NCBI GenBank assembly: GCA_937872165.1
Contig: CALMOR010000193.1
Span: 595 to 44,357 of the forward strand
DNA: 43,763 nt
Reading direction: 5' to 3'
From: an uncultured Burkholderiales bacterium
GTDB lineage: Bacteria > Pseudomonadota > Gammaproteobacteria > Burkholderiales > Burkholderiaceae_D
In this document: positions 8,101-16,530 of the stretch, piece after piece
How positions within the stretch are numbered: position 1 is the stretch's first letter
Layout of the letters: the number at the start of each line of letters is the position of its first letter
Made by a program: the position numbers and the translations under genes
The notes under the pieces: generated by a model
The model's input: the letters and a program-made list of their open reading frames with translations, nothing else
Told to the model about the DNA's origin: nothing
Databases searched by the model: none

Positions 8101-10643
8101 AAACCGACTCGGGTTGGGCGTATGTCGCCGCCGTGGCCGCGGTCGTGCGCCAGACCGACGCCGCGGCTGATTCGCGAGTCCTTCCGTCAAGGCGCATATC
8201 GCTCCAAAACGAGGGGCTCAAAGCGACCATGGAGGACGCGCACGCGGTGGCCGAATGGGTCGCTACGTATGACGAGCTGCTGGACAAGAGGCAGCTTCAA
8301 GCCAACGGCGTGACCATCGTCCGATATCGGCGAGGGTCGACCAACGGTCGCAATATGATCGTGAGCTCGACCTCCGAGCTGCGCCTGCTTGGAGTCCTCA
8401 TTCGGCGGCGGCTCGACGAGCTCGGGCTCGCATTGGAAGCGCGGCAGCTCGACGAAGTCGCCTCGCGAGCCAAGAGCGACGCGCTTTCAATCTCAGGGGA
8501 CATCGTCCTGAGGGCGGCCAAGAGGGGCGTCTCGGCCGGCGAGATGCTTGGACTCGTCATGAGCCGCTACACGATCGAGCGCGAATTCCAATCGATCTGC
8601 GGAAGCGATTCCAAACAGTCTTTCAGCGTCTTCTTTCTTCTGGACGACTACGCGAGCTGGCTGGCGCAAAAGGAAAGCCGGATCGCCGACATTCTTGGCC
8701 TTTGCGTTGAGGAGAGAGACGACGGCATCCGTCTCCACATCGCCGTCGTCGAGTCGAAATATGTCCTGGCCGACGGCGCCGCCGAAGCGCGGCGCTCGTC
8801 CAAAGCGCAGCTTGTCGCGACCCTGTCGACTTTCCGAGCCGCGCTGTTCGGCGCGCCAGGGCGCCTCGATCGGGATGTATGGCTCGCGCGGCTCGCCGAT
8901 CTGCTTCTAGATGCCGACATACCGCCGGGCCGCTCTGGCCTCTTGGAGAGGGCTCGCGCTCATCTCAGGGATGGGGAGGCCAGCATCTCGCTGCGAGGCT
9001 ACTCGCAAGTGTTCATCCACTCGGCGGATGCCGCGGCCAGCCGCTCGGCATCTGAGCAAGTTCTCGTCGACGATACCGACAATGTCCAGGCCTGGCAGGA
9101 GGTCTACGACCGGCCAGAGCTCAGAGAGCTGGTCGAGGCCTATGCGCGCAAAGCGGATCCGGCCGGAGTCCGCTCCAAGCTTGGCCACAGCCAGCCGTGG
9201 CTTAGCGCGACGCCGCTGCCACCGGCAGCCCGCGTCGCCTGGACGTCCATGGTCGAGCGACTTGCGCCTGTTCCCCACGCCGACTCGCCGGCTGCCAGTC
9301 CTGTCGCCGCGGTGGGCTCGCAAGCAGACGAGGCAACGCGGACTGAAAGGCCAGATCAGGCACCAATATCCCCGTTGGTCGAGGCGCCGGTCGCGCCCCC
9401 GGCGCCAATGCCCCCAACGGCTGCCCCTCCGGCAGGCCAGAGCGCGCCCATGGACTCGTCGTTCGCCGCGTTGATCGCTTCGCGTGCGACGGCGGCGACG
9501 GGCGCAGTCGACGAGAGAGAGGCGTGGGCGGAGGATTCGTCCAAGAAGCTCAAAGCCGCGCTGAATAGCTACGGACTGCAGGCCGCGATACTCGGGACGC
9601 GACTGACGCCCAACGGATGCTTGGTGAGGTTGGCAGGCTCGGATCGCCTCCGGGTCGAGGACATCGAGGCGAAGCGCACTCAGCTGTTGACGACCCACGC
9701 CATCAGCTTGGTGACGGTGCAGCCAAAGCCGGGCGAGATCGTGGTCACCATCGCAAGCCCGAAACGACAGTCCGTCTCGCTATGGGACCTTTGGGCCCGC
9801 AGAAGCCTCAATCGGAACGCCGCCGGGATCAACACGTCCTTTGTGCTCGGCCTGCAAGAGATCAGCGGATCGTTGCTTTACTTGAATCTGGGCGCCGAGT
9901 TCGGCGGGCTTGCGTCGCACGAGCCTCATTCGCTTGTGGCTGGGGCGACTGGCAGCGGCAAGTCCGTGCTGATTCAGGCGATCCTTCTTGACATCGCTGC
10001 GACCAACCCGCCAAGCCTAGCGAAGATTGTCTTGATCGACCCGAAGATGGGCGTCGACTACTCCGCATTGGAAGACTTGCCCCACATGCGGGAGCCGATC
10101 GTCACGACGAAGGAGCGGGCGACTCTGCTGCTAGCCGAGCTTGTCGAGGAGATGGAATCCCGGTATCGCTTGTTCGCCGCCGCCCGGGCCCGCGACCTCA
10201 CGACCTTCAACGCAAAGGCGTCCCCCGAGGATCGCCGGCCGATGCTCTTCCTTATCCATGACGAGTTCGCGGACTGGATGCTCGACGACGGCTACAAGGG
10301 CGCTGTGAGCGCGACGGTGCAGCGACTGGGCGTCAAGGCGCGAGCCGCGGGCATTCATTTGATCTTCGCTGCGCAGCGGCCCGACAAAGATGTCATGCCA
10401 ATGCAGCTGCGCGAGAACCTTGGCAATCGCCTCATTCTCAAGGTCACGAGCGAAGCAACCTCGAAGATTGCCTTGGACCGGTCGGGCGCCGAGCTGCTGC
10501 TTGGAAAAGGACACCTCGCGGCGAAGCTCAACGGCGAGCAGGGCTTGGTCTTTGCTCAAGCGCCCTTTCTATCTGATCAAGATATAGAGGCAGCCGTTCG
10601 GGCCATTCAAGACGATTCTTTAGCGATACCGCACCTGTCATGA
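5196..10643 (+). CDS. sspH: SspH/DptH-like giant protein with C-terminal FtsK/HerA-type DNA translocase domain
   Basis: This 1815-residue protein is the likely motor of the restriction module. The C-terminal ~260 residues are a clear FtsK/SpoIIIE-type ATPase: Walker A GATGSGKS (1583-1590), the strand-then-basic signature 'IVLIDPKMGVDYSALEDLPH', Walker B 'LFLIHDEF' with D1689-E1690, and 'AAQRP' as the sensor segment. A Pro/Ala-rich linker (about 1365-1420) joins it to roughly 1360 residues without a recognised fold. Any nuclease activity would have to reside there or in a partner. I chose the ATG at 5196 rather than the longer frame from 5154. It has GGAGG at 5184-5188 with 7-nt spacing and makes an ATGA overlap with the G gene, as at the other junctions. 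The stop overlaps the next start (10640-10643). Confidence 0.7.
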   Translation: MMLTDRIIGRVGADILGRRLADGRQSDGSVADSAALFRLDKLSSSQIAAIVKEILASPELREKIDVRIPESLVRGEGLPDEALTTQNAGAVRNAGTQKEALLTANGNESNLADTLGHVTGLGAKELRAAQDAWVDAACHVGGIAPTLDDRQIFQSALKGLVGASDLSLIQLGDLCALVGEAIATRGYPIREAIGFSLPCVSLPRDTSFFSNAKTYAQNVGPWRKAFEKLFANRAPLLQRLHANGQPLDADDMKARMEENEASIPEAARVALDAFINAPQGDDRAANDVSLLEWERDGVHFIFEKPKERQLGLADSTLRFFDHDCEDSDVLDAVGRQHLEDLKAREKRSDIGNDDDEAFFELHRRYLEQSPKLHARWEKAVFGKPLECHDFLDGFANVAQRLIASNGPAAGERFLRFTVAKGRTEWRERFNHDVGAYFSAMYRGVKELMGSKVDWRVERMRTSNLPDPLFQYREFFAAERKIRGDKLRPVISLARNSIQIKFDVSLVERVGDEERMLEKTQLLWGYRPESIGLSLVEDMERLIEKGAVGCTEVPRRVVSKKGGVQSVSLLDTSTLEATFSRDAGSLVPPPSKMKSQRAEIKRRIDELRDEGRLSKEQRDEIRTAWDAFEADYIQGMSDFARTGLHGEAVSRQAESFAALLRALAIHARGDVCRSRLVAEVLTIGTVRVEGDQASLIIPPWHPERMKALSVKTRRVAALVTHMLGGENVLFGDRGIFFREFAEELAHPFYPEVAAMQRSGVPALVAESSTVNGYSLFERPVGGNDDALTDVDPASAAKQVRELVERFVGLQPHEANNLSVLLYNADAAELPLAVVRELAGLQTEFDFQCNVSVRHRDPGKLRRVYAELVTKGGDDPDMAVVSETSSNFIAKLRIAVAASSSTPLRSHNGFRHFDIAFLHDVVSRTASVEWIAVDWTNGRPSLEHAPSRWSYRSVTGENELKSTTFLTCPRQTDSGWAYVAAVAAVVRQTDAAADSRVLPSRRISLQNEGLKATMEDAHAVAEWVATYDELLDKRQLQANGVTIVRYRRGSTNGRNMIVSSTSELRLLGVLIRRRLDELGLALEARQLDEVASRAKSDALSISGDIVLRAAKRGVSAGEMLGLVMSRYTIEREFQSICGSDSKQSFSVFFLLDDYASWLAQKESRIADILGLCVEERDDGIRLHIAVVESKYVLADGAAEARRSSKAQLVATLSTFRAALFGAPGRLDRDVWLARLADLLLDADIPPGRSGLLERARAHLRDGEASISLRGYSQVFIHSADAAASRSASEQVLVDDTDNVQAWQEVYDRPELRELVEAYARKADPAGVRSKLGHSQPWLSATPLPPAARVAWTSMVERLAPVPHADSPAASPVAAVGSQADEATRTERPDQAPISPLVEAPVAPPAPMPPTAAPPAGQSAPMDSSFAALIASRATAATGAVDEREAWAEDSSKKLKAALNSYGLQAAILGTRLTPNGCLVRLAGSDRLRVEDIEAKRTQLLTTHAISLVTVQPKPGEIVVTIASPKRQSVSLWDLWARRSLNRNAAGINTSFVLGLQEISGSLLYLNLGAEFGGLASHEPHSLVAGATGSGKSVLIQAILLDIAATNPPSLAKIVLIDPKMGVDYSALEDLPHMREPIVTTKERATLLLAELVEEMESRYRLFAAARARDLTTFNAKASPEDRRPMLFLIHDEFADWMLDDGYKGAVSATVQRLGVKARAAGIHLIFAAQRPDKDVMPMQLRENLGNRLILKVTSEATSKIALDRSGAELLLGKGHLAAKLNGEQGLVFAQAPFLSDQDIEAAVRAIQDDSLAIPHLS

Positions 10644-11137
10644 CCATTTCAAAAACAGTGGCGGAAGCAGTGAAAGATCTAGCTTTCCAAGAATCGCATC
10701 TCGTGCCGGTGATGTTTTATCCGGACACATGGAAGCACGTGGCGGCGCCGCCGCGAAAGTGGGAAAGAGAAGCATTTCCACCAAAGCCGCGCAAGCGAAT
10801 ACCCAAGAAACCTGGGGTCTACATCTTTGTGCTAATGCGCGAGATATTCGGATTTCCACACGGCAACGCCATATTTTATATCGGGAAAGCAACAAGCCTC
10901 TACGAACGCATCGGCGCCTACTTGGCTGACGTTGACCGACACTTGCTGCAAACCAAAAGGCCTCTTGCATGGCGTATGCTAAATCAATGGGACGGCCACC
11001 TGCTATATTTCTATACAACAACTCAAGACACGAAATCGGCAGAATCACTTGAAACTGAACTAATAGAAGCGTTCCGGCCGCCCTTCAATAAAAGGTTTGA
11101 AGCAACGACAAGTCAGTTTGTGAGAGCTTTTCTATGA
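10640..11137 (+). CDS. GIY-YIG nuclease domain protein
   Basis: This 165-residue protein is essentially a single GIY-YIG domain. The first motif is GVY (residues 59-61, in 'KKPGVYIFVLM') and the second is YIG (80-82, in 'AIFYIGKATSLYERIGAYL'). They are followed by Arg90, the catalytic-type Glu138 in 'SLETELI', and Asn150 in 'PPFNKR', so all the usual active-site positions appear present. Members of this fold cut DNA in repair (UvrC), homing and restriction. The gene starts in an ATGA overlap with the H gene and ends in another with the DGQHR gene, so it belongs to the operon. Yet its DNA is clearly more AT-rich than the three genes before it, a sign of separate origin. A role as an extra nuclease of the defence locus is inferred. 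Confidence 0.75.
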   Translation: MTISKTVAEAVKDLAFQESHLVPVMFYPDTWKHVAAPPRKWEREAFPPKPRKRIPKKPGVYIFVLMREIFGFPHGNAIFYIGKATSLYERIGAYLADVDRHLLQTKRPLAWRMLNQWDGHLLYFYTTTQDTKSAESLETELIEAFRPPFNKRFEATTSQFVRAFL

Positions 11138-12339
11138 CAACGAGCAGATTGCTTCCTTCGTTACGAGGAATCGTGGGCGATTGGAGCTATTACGTCACAA
11201 CATTGACGTTTCGCGACGTGACTGCGTTAATTAAGTCAACAGACGAGATTCACGAACGAATCCGGCTAGCAGACTGGATTCAGAGAGTTGCGATTGACGC
11301 GCACGCAAAAGACATTGCAGCCTATATTACAGAAACTCCGCAACGTTTTCTCGGGTCGCTTGTAGTCGGCGTCTACGGAGGTGCGCCAAACTGGACCTCA
11401 TTGAACGTGCGCGTTCCGGAGGACGAGGGAATTACGCCTGAACAAGTTGAGAATTTAGAGGGACGGATTGGTCTGCTTCATTTTTCCGGAGAGGAAAAAC
11501 TCTTTGCGATTGATGGACAACTTCGGGTAGCCGGGATCAAGCAGGCCGTCAAGCAAGCCGACGGCAGCGATTGCCCGCTGCTTGACGAGACTGTTAGCGC
11601 GATATTTGTAGCGCATGACCCCAAAACCGAAGAAGGAAAGCGCAGGACAAGAAGACTATTTACGACGGTAAATAAAAAAGCAAAGATCGTATCTAAGGCA
11701 GCTCGGATCGCACTCGACGAAGATGACGGATACGCCATTGTGACGCGTCGAATGATCGACGAGCATTGGCTTTTCTCGGATGACAAAAAATACGTTTTAT
11801 ACAGCACGGGTGGATCGCTTCCAGCGCTTGACACAACATCTATCACAAGCGTAGTAGGCCTATATGAGATTATTAAAGATATCACCTTGGTCGACATCGC
11901 CTTTGGCAAGAAGAGGCCAATGGATGCTGATATAGCTGATGCGCTCGCTCAAGCAAAGTCCTACTTTGACACTCTGCTTGAGTCTATTCCAGAATATTCG
12001 TCAACCTTTCTGAAGGAAAAACATAAGCCAGGGTATTACAGGAGCCCCACAAGAAATCACTTGCTTTTCAGGCCAATTGGTCAGCGAACATTTGCGCGCG
12101 CCACGCGTTTGCTCGTAAGCCGAGGGAAGTCAACTTCTGCGGCAGTCGAAGCGCTAAGTAAAGCTCCGCTCTACCTACAAAATGATGTCTGGCATCACAT
12201 TATGTGGGACCCAGTTTCATCGACGATGATCACGAACAAGATCGTAATTGCAGAGGCGCAGCTCCTCCGACTTGCAGGCCAACCGGTTCGCAATAAGTCA
12301 AGTGCGGCAAAGCTAGATCATCTGTTGAAATCCGTCTAG
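11134..12339 (+). CDS. DGQHR-domain protein, DndB family
   Basis: This 401-residue protein carries the family hallmark as DGQLR (residues 127-131, in 'LFAIDGQLRVAGIKQA') and the second conserved segment 'RRLFTTVNKKAK' (173-184). DndB, the best-known member, is the transcriptional regulator of dnd phosphorothioation operons. Other DGQHR proteins occur in many defence islands. It is the last gene of the operon and overlaps the nuclease gene by ATGA. Like that gene it is AT-rich relative to the F-G-H genes. It ends 17 bp from the end of convergent sspD. It could regulate the sspB promoter region or act directly in DNA recognition; the sequence does not tell which. His is replaced by Leu in the motif. 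Confidence 0.72.
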   Translation: MTTSRLLPSLRGIVGDWSYYVTTLTFRDVTALIKSTDEIHERIRLADWIQRVAIDAHAKDIAAYITETPQRFLGSLVVGVYGGAPNWTSLNVRVPEDEGITPEQVENLEGRIGLLHFSGEEKLFAIDGQLRVAGIKQAVKQADGSDCPLLDETVSAIFVAHDPKTEEGKRRTRRLFTTVNKKAKIVSKAARIALDEDDGYAIVTRRMIDEHWLFSDDKKYVLYSTGGSLPALDTTSITSVVGLYEIIKDITLVDIAFGKKRPMDADIADALAQAKSYFDTLLESIPEYSSTFLKEKHKPGYYRSPTRNHLLFRPIGQRTFARATRLLVSRGKSTSAAVEALSKAPLYLQNDVWHHIMWDPVSSTMITNKIVIAEAQLLRLAGQPVRNKSSAAKLDHLLKSV

Positions 12340-12356
12340 GAGGTCTAGCTATTTGC

Positions 12357-13196
12357 CTACTTATGGCAAACAAGGCAGGCGCCGCCGCCCTCGTCCTCGC
12401 CATAGATCTCGTCGATATCCTCAACGCGATCGACTGGTCTAAGCGGGTTCACCGGGCGCGCGCCCAAGTCGCGTTGCCGTCTCCGCTCATGGTCCGAGAC
12501 GATTTGGATCACACGAGCCGGTTTTTCGAGATCGGTGAGCGGCTCGCCATGCGACCAGGTGAACGGCGAGCCATGGTCCAGGGCGTTCTTTTCGAGTTGC
12601 TTGGCCTCTTCAAACGCTTCCGGATGTCGATCTCGAAGCCTCACCCACTCGATCTTCTGCTGGAAGAAACAGAACGTGCACCCGCTTCGCGAGCGCCAAT
12701 CGTAGTATTTCGGCAGTCCGACGCCCGACGACTCGAGGATGTCCATGACGCCGCGCTTGTCGATGCCCGACTCCCGGAATGGAAGGCGAACGGACAGGTT
12801 CTCGCTCTTCGAGACGTAGCCCTCGCGAAACTCCTCGTCCGAACGGATCGCGACGTAGCTGGTCACCTTCTCGCCAGAAGTGAGCATGGGGCGAATCCAC
12901 TGCTCGAAGGGTTTCAGCTTCAATTGCTTCGTGCACCAGCGCGTCTGCGCCGATGGCAGAAAGTGTCCGTATTCCCGAAGCCAAAAATCGAAATCGCGGC
13001 GCGGGTTGAGCCGCAGGATGGGCTTGCCTAGGAACCCTTCTAGCCGGCCCAGGAACTCATATACCTCGGGCAGCTCTTTGCCGGTGTCGGTGAAGAAATA
13101 CTCGACGTCGAGCTCTGGATGCGCCTGCCGGACGAAGACGGCCAAGGCCGCGCTGTCCTTGCCCCCTGAGATCCCCAGGACGTGCCGATCAGCCAT
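12357..13196 (-). CDS. sspD: SspD: PAPS-reductase/ATP-pyrophosphatase-type protein of DNA phosphorothioation
   Basis: This 279-residue protein has a PP-loop SGGKDS at residues 10-15 and the companion motif 'FFTDTGKELPEVYEFL'. DndC and SspD of this family adenylate the DNA backbone and help transfer sulfur. Cysteines at 88 ('RWCTK'), 173 and 176 ('SGCTFC') are well placed for an iron-sulfur cluster. A further CxxC (274, 277) lies at the very C-terminus. The start is the ATG at 13196: it has GGAGG upstream and gives an 8-nt overlap (ATGGCTGA) with the end of sspC. Upstream in-frame codons would bury the start deep inside sspC. It is third in a leftward sspB-sspC-sspD operon. Confidence 0.82.
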   Translation of the reverse strand: MADRHVLGISGGKDSAALAVFVRQAHPELDVEYFFTDTGKELPEVYEFLGRLEGFLGKPILRLNPRRDFDFWLREYGHFLPSAQTRWCTKQLKLKPFEQWIRPMLTSGEKVTSYVAIRSDEEFREGYVSKSENLSVRLPFRESGIDKRGVMDILESSGVGLPKYYDWRSRSGCTFCFFQQKIEWVRLRDRHPEAFEEAKQLEKNALDHGSPFTWSHGEPLTDLEKPARVIQIVSDHERRRQRDLGARPVNPLRPVDRVEDIDEIYGEDEGGGACLVCHK

Positions 13197-16100
13197 GCGA
13201 AGCCTCCGTCTGTTCGCGTTCGTCGACGGCGAGGCGCATGCCCGCGCGAGCCAAAATCGCGAGCAGCACGTCGGTGCCAAAGCCCTCGGCTTTGAGGCGC
13301 CCGGCAAGGTCGTCGCCCATTGTGTCCACCGCCGCGCGGTGCCGGTCCGTGATCGAGAATTGGCGTGACACCACGCGCGTCTCGGAGCCCGAGCCGATCA
13401 CCACGGCAAACGCCTCGCTTGTCGGCGTCCGGCCCGTGACCGAGACGAACGCCTCGGCCTGCCGAAAACGCAGAGCAGCTTTGGAAATGTCGAGTAGCGC
13501 GGCATCGATGTCGCGGTCGTTCCAGTCGCGAGGCGGCTTGTTGGCCGCCAAGCTAAGGATGCCCTCAACGCTCTCCCTGCTTCCATCATGCGAGGCCAGC
13601 CTGGTGGCGAACGCGTCCTGCCGCAGGTCGCCCGTCACGCCCGCGACCGCCTCGGCCCTAGCCCTCAATCGGTCGAGCCGGTCGGCCGGAGCATCGAGGG
13701 CATCGAGCATGGCAGCCTCGATTCTATCCAGCAAAGCGCCGTAAGCGCCCGCGAGCTCCTTGATCGGAGCCCGCAGGGCCTCGACGTATGAGGAGCCGGA
13801 AGCGCTCTCCAACAGCGCGGCCAAATCGACGAACAGGACTTTGTGCGGATCGCTAGCTTTGAGCAGCGTGTCGCGGACGGCCCTGGCCGATGCGCTAAGG
13901 CTCCGAGTGCGCTGGCTCCAAGCCGGCAAGCCAAAGACCAACGCGACAAGGCCGCGAGCGGCCTCAAGCGGATCGCGAGCCTCGGACGACGCTCCGACCT
14001 CTCCAAGAATCTTCGAGATGCCCGCGAGGATGCTCGTCTTGGCGTCGTCGATGTGTATCCAGCGCATCGAGAAGCGCCGCTCGTCTTGGAGATACTCGTC
14101 GATGTCGGCGTCCGTCACCCTCGGTATGAAGATGCCCTCTTTGTAGACGGCAACGTTCGCTTTGTGCGCGAGCAGAAACGCCGCGAGAATGACCGGCGCG
14201 ATACCGTCGCGGACTCCGAATGGAGGGGCCGCCCAAAGCGCGTGGATATCCGCGAGCCCCACTCGCCTTCCCGAGTCGGTGAACATGGCTCGCGTGGCCT
14301 CCCACAGTTTTGCGAACGACAAGGCCTCGGACTCGTCAGGAGCGGCGAAGCCCCACCGCCCCTCTGCGCCAGCCCGATGCAGGCCGGTCGCTTTGAGCAG
14401 CGTCTCGTATAGCCCGCGCTCCGCGGGGAACCCCTCGATTCCGAGATGCGCCTCGCCCTCGTTGGCGACCATCCTATGCAGCAGATCGCGCCGAGCCTTC
14501 ACGCTATTGCTCGACGGGCGATCCCTGTTGACAAGCTCGCTCCATACCTCGGGAGCCGATCCGTAGGTTTGATCGGCCAAGGTCGACGCCAGCGGCGCGA
14601 GCCTCGCGCCCGACTCGACTTCGTCACCGCCCCCAACGAACCACTGCGCGTTGGCCACTCCCAACCTCAGCTGCTCTTCCAAATTAGCCCGGACCGAAGA
14701 CAGGCGGGCTTGGACTTCGCGCCTTGCGACGGCATCGCCGCCAAGCTCATGGCGCGACTGCACATGCTGCAAGGCCAGCAGATCCGCGCCAAGGGATTCG
14801 ATCTTGGCGTGGTTGCGAGGCACGGCCACCGCGACCGGCCAAGGCTGCGCGCGAGCGGACTGTTGGCACATGCGCCGAGCCGCATTGTCGCCCACGCCTC
14901 TGGCGGGCAACGCCATTAGAAAGAGGCCGAATTCTCCCTTTCGCGGCTTGAAAGCCGAGGCCAGCCGATGCGCGTCTTCGAGGCGGCAAAGAGCCATCTC
15001 CATCCATCGCATGGTCCCCGTCTCGTGATAGTGGCGCTTCGCGACCACGGGGTGCAGATTCGCCAGATTCGAAAGGAGGTCGAAGTCGACGCCGGGAAGC
15101 GTCGCGAGAGATTGCCCGACCGCGAGTTCGATGTTGAAGTCGCTACCCTCGAAGACTGACCAAGCTCCGATGTGCTTTTTGAAAAGCGCCACGCGCCACG
15201 CTGAGAGCTGTTCGAGCGCTCGCTTGATTTTTTCTCGCGACTCGCCAAAGAAAACGGCGCCGAGCACATCTGAATCGGCCGCCAAGCCCGACCCGTTGCG
15301 GAACAAATCGATGACCGCGATGCTCTTGATCAGCGCGACGTGCAGCGGGTCCGCCGTCCTCGCCTCAGTCCGCTCGACGGCCTCCGCCGCCTGCGCCCAC
15401 CGATGGCCATCGGGGGACGCGAGGATCGCCGGCTCCAAGTTCGAGCGAAGGTAGCCCCAGTAGTCGTGCGGGCGATACCAACTCGCGTCGGAGAGCCCCG
15501 TCTCATCGAGAAAGGCGCGAAACCCATGCGGCTCGACGGACGCGAGGAAGCCAAAGACGCTGCGCTCGTTTTGCCCGAACTGCCGCTTCGAGATGGGGCC
15601 GAGCAGCGCGGCCATGGCCGGGTGAAACGGCCAGCAGGCCGCTAAGCTTCTCGCGAAAGATTCGCCGACGGCGGGTCGTCGAGTTCTGATGGATGACGCG
15701 ATGAGATTAGCCGCCTGCGCAGCGATGCGAGGCATCCGATCGGCCTCGATGGCCCGTCCGAGCAGCTCGACGACCTCGTCGCTCGCCGCGACCAGTGGAA
15801 TGTCCGAGTAGCGGCCCTGCACCTTTGCCCAGTCGTCCCGCGTGTCGATTCCGAGCCGAGCGGCGTATTGGCTAAACGATTGGTGGAGGACGCCGACGAC
15901 GATGATCTTCGCCGGACTTCGCGCGGCGGCCTCGGCGAGCTCTTGGAAGAAGTAGACATCCTCGCCAAGGCCAAGAGCGGAGGCTTCGAGGAACTTTCCC
16001 ATCTCGTCGATGGCGATGAGTATTCCATCGTGGCTTCCGGCGGCGGCAGCGCGAAGCAGCTCCGAAACAAGCGCCGCGGCCGAGACCTTGCGCGAGCTAT

Positions 16101-16530
16101 CGCGCAGGCGACCGAAAAGTCGAAGGCTGTCCGCCAATTCGTTGACCACGCTGCCTCGTTTGCCAACGATGGGCAGGACCATCCACCCGCGCCGCACGGG
16201 AAAAGCTTCGTCGAAGGCTGGCAGATCGTCGAGGCGCAGCAGGGACCGAGCTTTCGAGCGCAGGGCTTCATCGGGAGCCAAGGCGCTGGCAAGCGCGACG
16301 ACTAGCGACGATTTGCCGCCGCCAAACGGCCCCGTCCAAGTGAAAGCTCGCTGGTTGTTGTCGATCAGCTGCTTCGACATGCCGTCGAGGACCGCTCGAG
16401 CGGTTGCGTGGCAAATGTAGCCGGCGAGAGCCTCCGGGCGCCCAAGGTCGGCGTCGATGCGGATCGAACGCTGATAGTGCCGAGAGACGCTTACGACGTC
16501 TGACAGCTTCGCGTCGATGGCCTTAGCCAT
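13189..16530 (-). CDS. sspC: SspC: large P-loop ATPase of DNA phosphorothioation
   Basis: The 1113-residue protein begins with an ATPase domain. Walker A is GPFGGGKSS (67-75), Walker B is 'ILIAIDEMGKFLE' (about 170-182, acidic pair D175-E176), and a sensor-like strand 'IIVVGVLHQSF' lies near 209-219. The remaining ~780 residues are largely helical with no family I recognise. SspC is the ATPase of the SspABCD pathway and is required for single-strand phosphorothioate insertion. The assignment rests on position between a DUF4007 gene and a PP-loop gene, and on the ATPase motifs. The ATG at 16530 overlaps the end of sspB by 8 nt (ATGGCTAA), and its end overlaps sspD in the same way. Confidence 0.75.
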   Translation of the reverse strand: MAKAIDAKLSDVVSVSRHYQRSIRIDADLGRPEALAGYICHATARAVLDGMSKQLIDNNQRAFTWTGPFGGGKSSLVVALASALAPDEALRSKARSLLRLDDLPAFDEAFPVRRGWMVLPIVGKRGSVVNELADSLRLFGRLRDSSRKVSAAALVSELLRAAAAGSHDGILIAIDEMGKFLEASALGLGEDVYFFQELAEAAARSPAKIIVVGVLHQSFSQYAARLGIDTRDDWAKVQGRYSDIPLVAASDEVVELLGRAIEADRMPRIAAQAANLIASSIRTRRPAVGESFARSLAACWPFHPAMAALLGPISKRQFGQNERSVFGFLASVEPHGFRAFLDETGLSDASWYRPHDYWGYLRSNLEPAILASPDGHRWAQAAEAVERTEARTADPLHVALIKSIAVIDLFRNGSGLAADSDVLGAVFFGESREKIKRALEQLSAWRVALFKKHIGAWSVFEGSDFNIELAVGQSLATLPGVDFDLLSNLANLHPVVAKRHYHETGTMRWMEMALCRLEDAHRLASAFKPRKGEFGLFLMALPARGVGDNAARRMCQQSARAQPWPVAVAVPRNHAKIESLGADLLALQHVQSRHELGGDAVARREVQARLSSVRANLEEQLRLGVANAQWFVGGGDEVESGARLAPLASTLADQTYGSAPEVWSELVNRDRPSSNSVKARRDLLHRMVANEGEAHLGIEGFPAERGLYETLLKATGLHRAGAEGRWGFAAPDESEALSFAKLWEATRAMFTDSGRRVGLADIHALWAAPPFGVRDGIAPVILAAFLLAHKANVAVYKEGIFIPRVTDADIDEYLQDERRFSMRWIHIDDAKTSILAGISKILGEVGASSEARDPLEAARGLVALVFGLPAWSQRTRSLSASARAVRDTLLKASDPHKVLFVDLAALLESASGSSYVEALRAPIKELAGAYGALLDRIEAAMLDALDAPADRLDRLRARAEAVAGVTGDLRQDAFATRLASHDGSRESVEGILSLAANKPPRDWNDRDIDAALLDISKAALRFRQAEAFVSVTGRTPTSEAFAVVIGSGSETRVVSRQFSITDRHRAAVDTMGDDLAGRLKAEGFGTDVLLAILARAGMRLAVDEREQTEASHG

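Noticed and set aside
12352..12370. Short hairpin between the DGQHR and sspD genes as a bidirectional terminator
   Set aside because: The six-base arms are weak, lie mostly in the sspD 3' end and have no T run.
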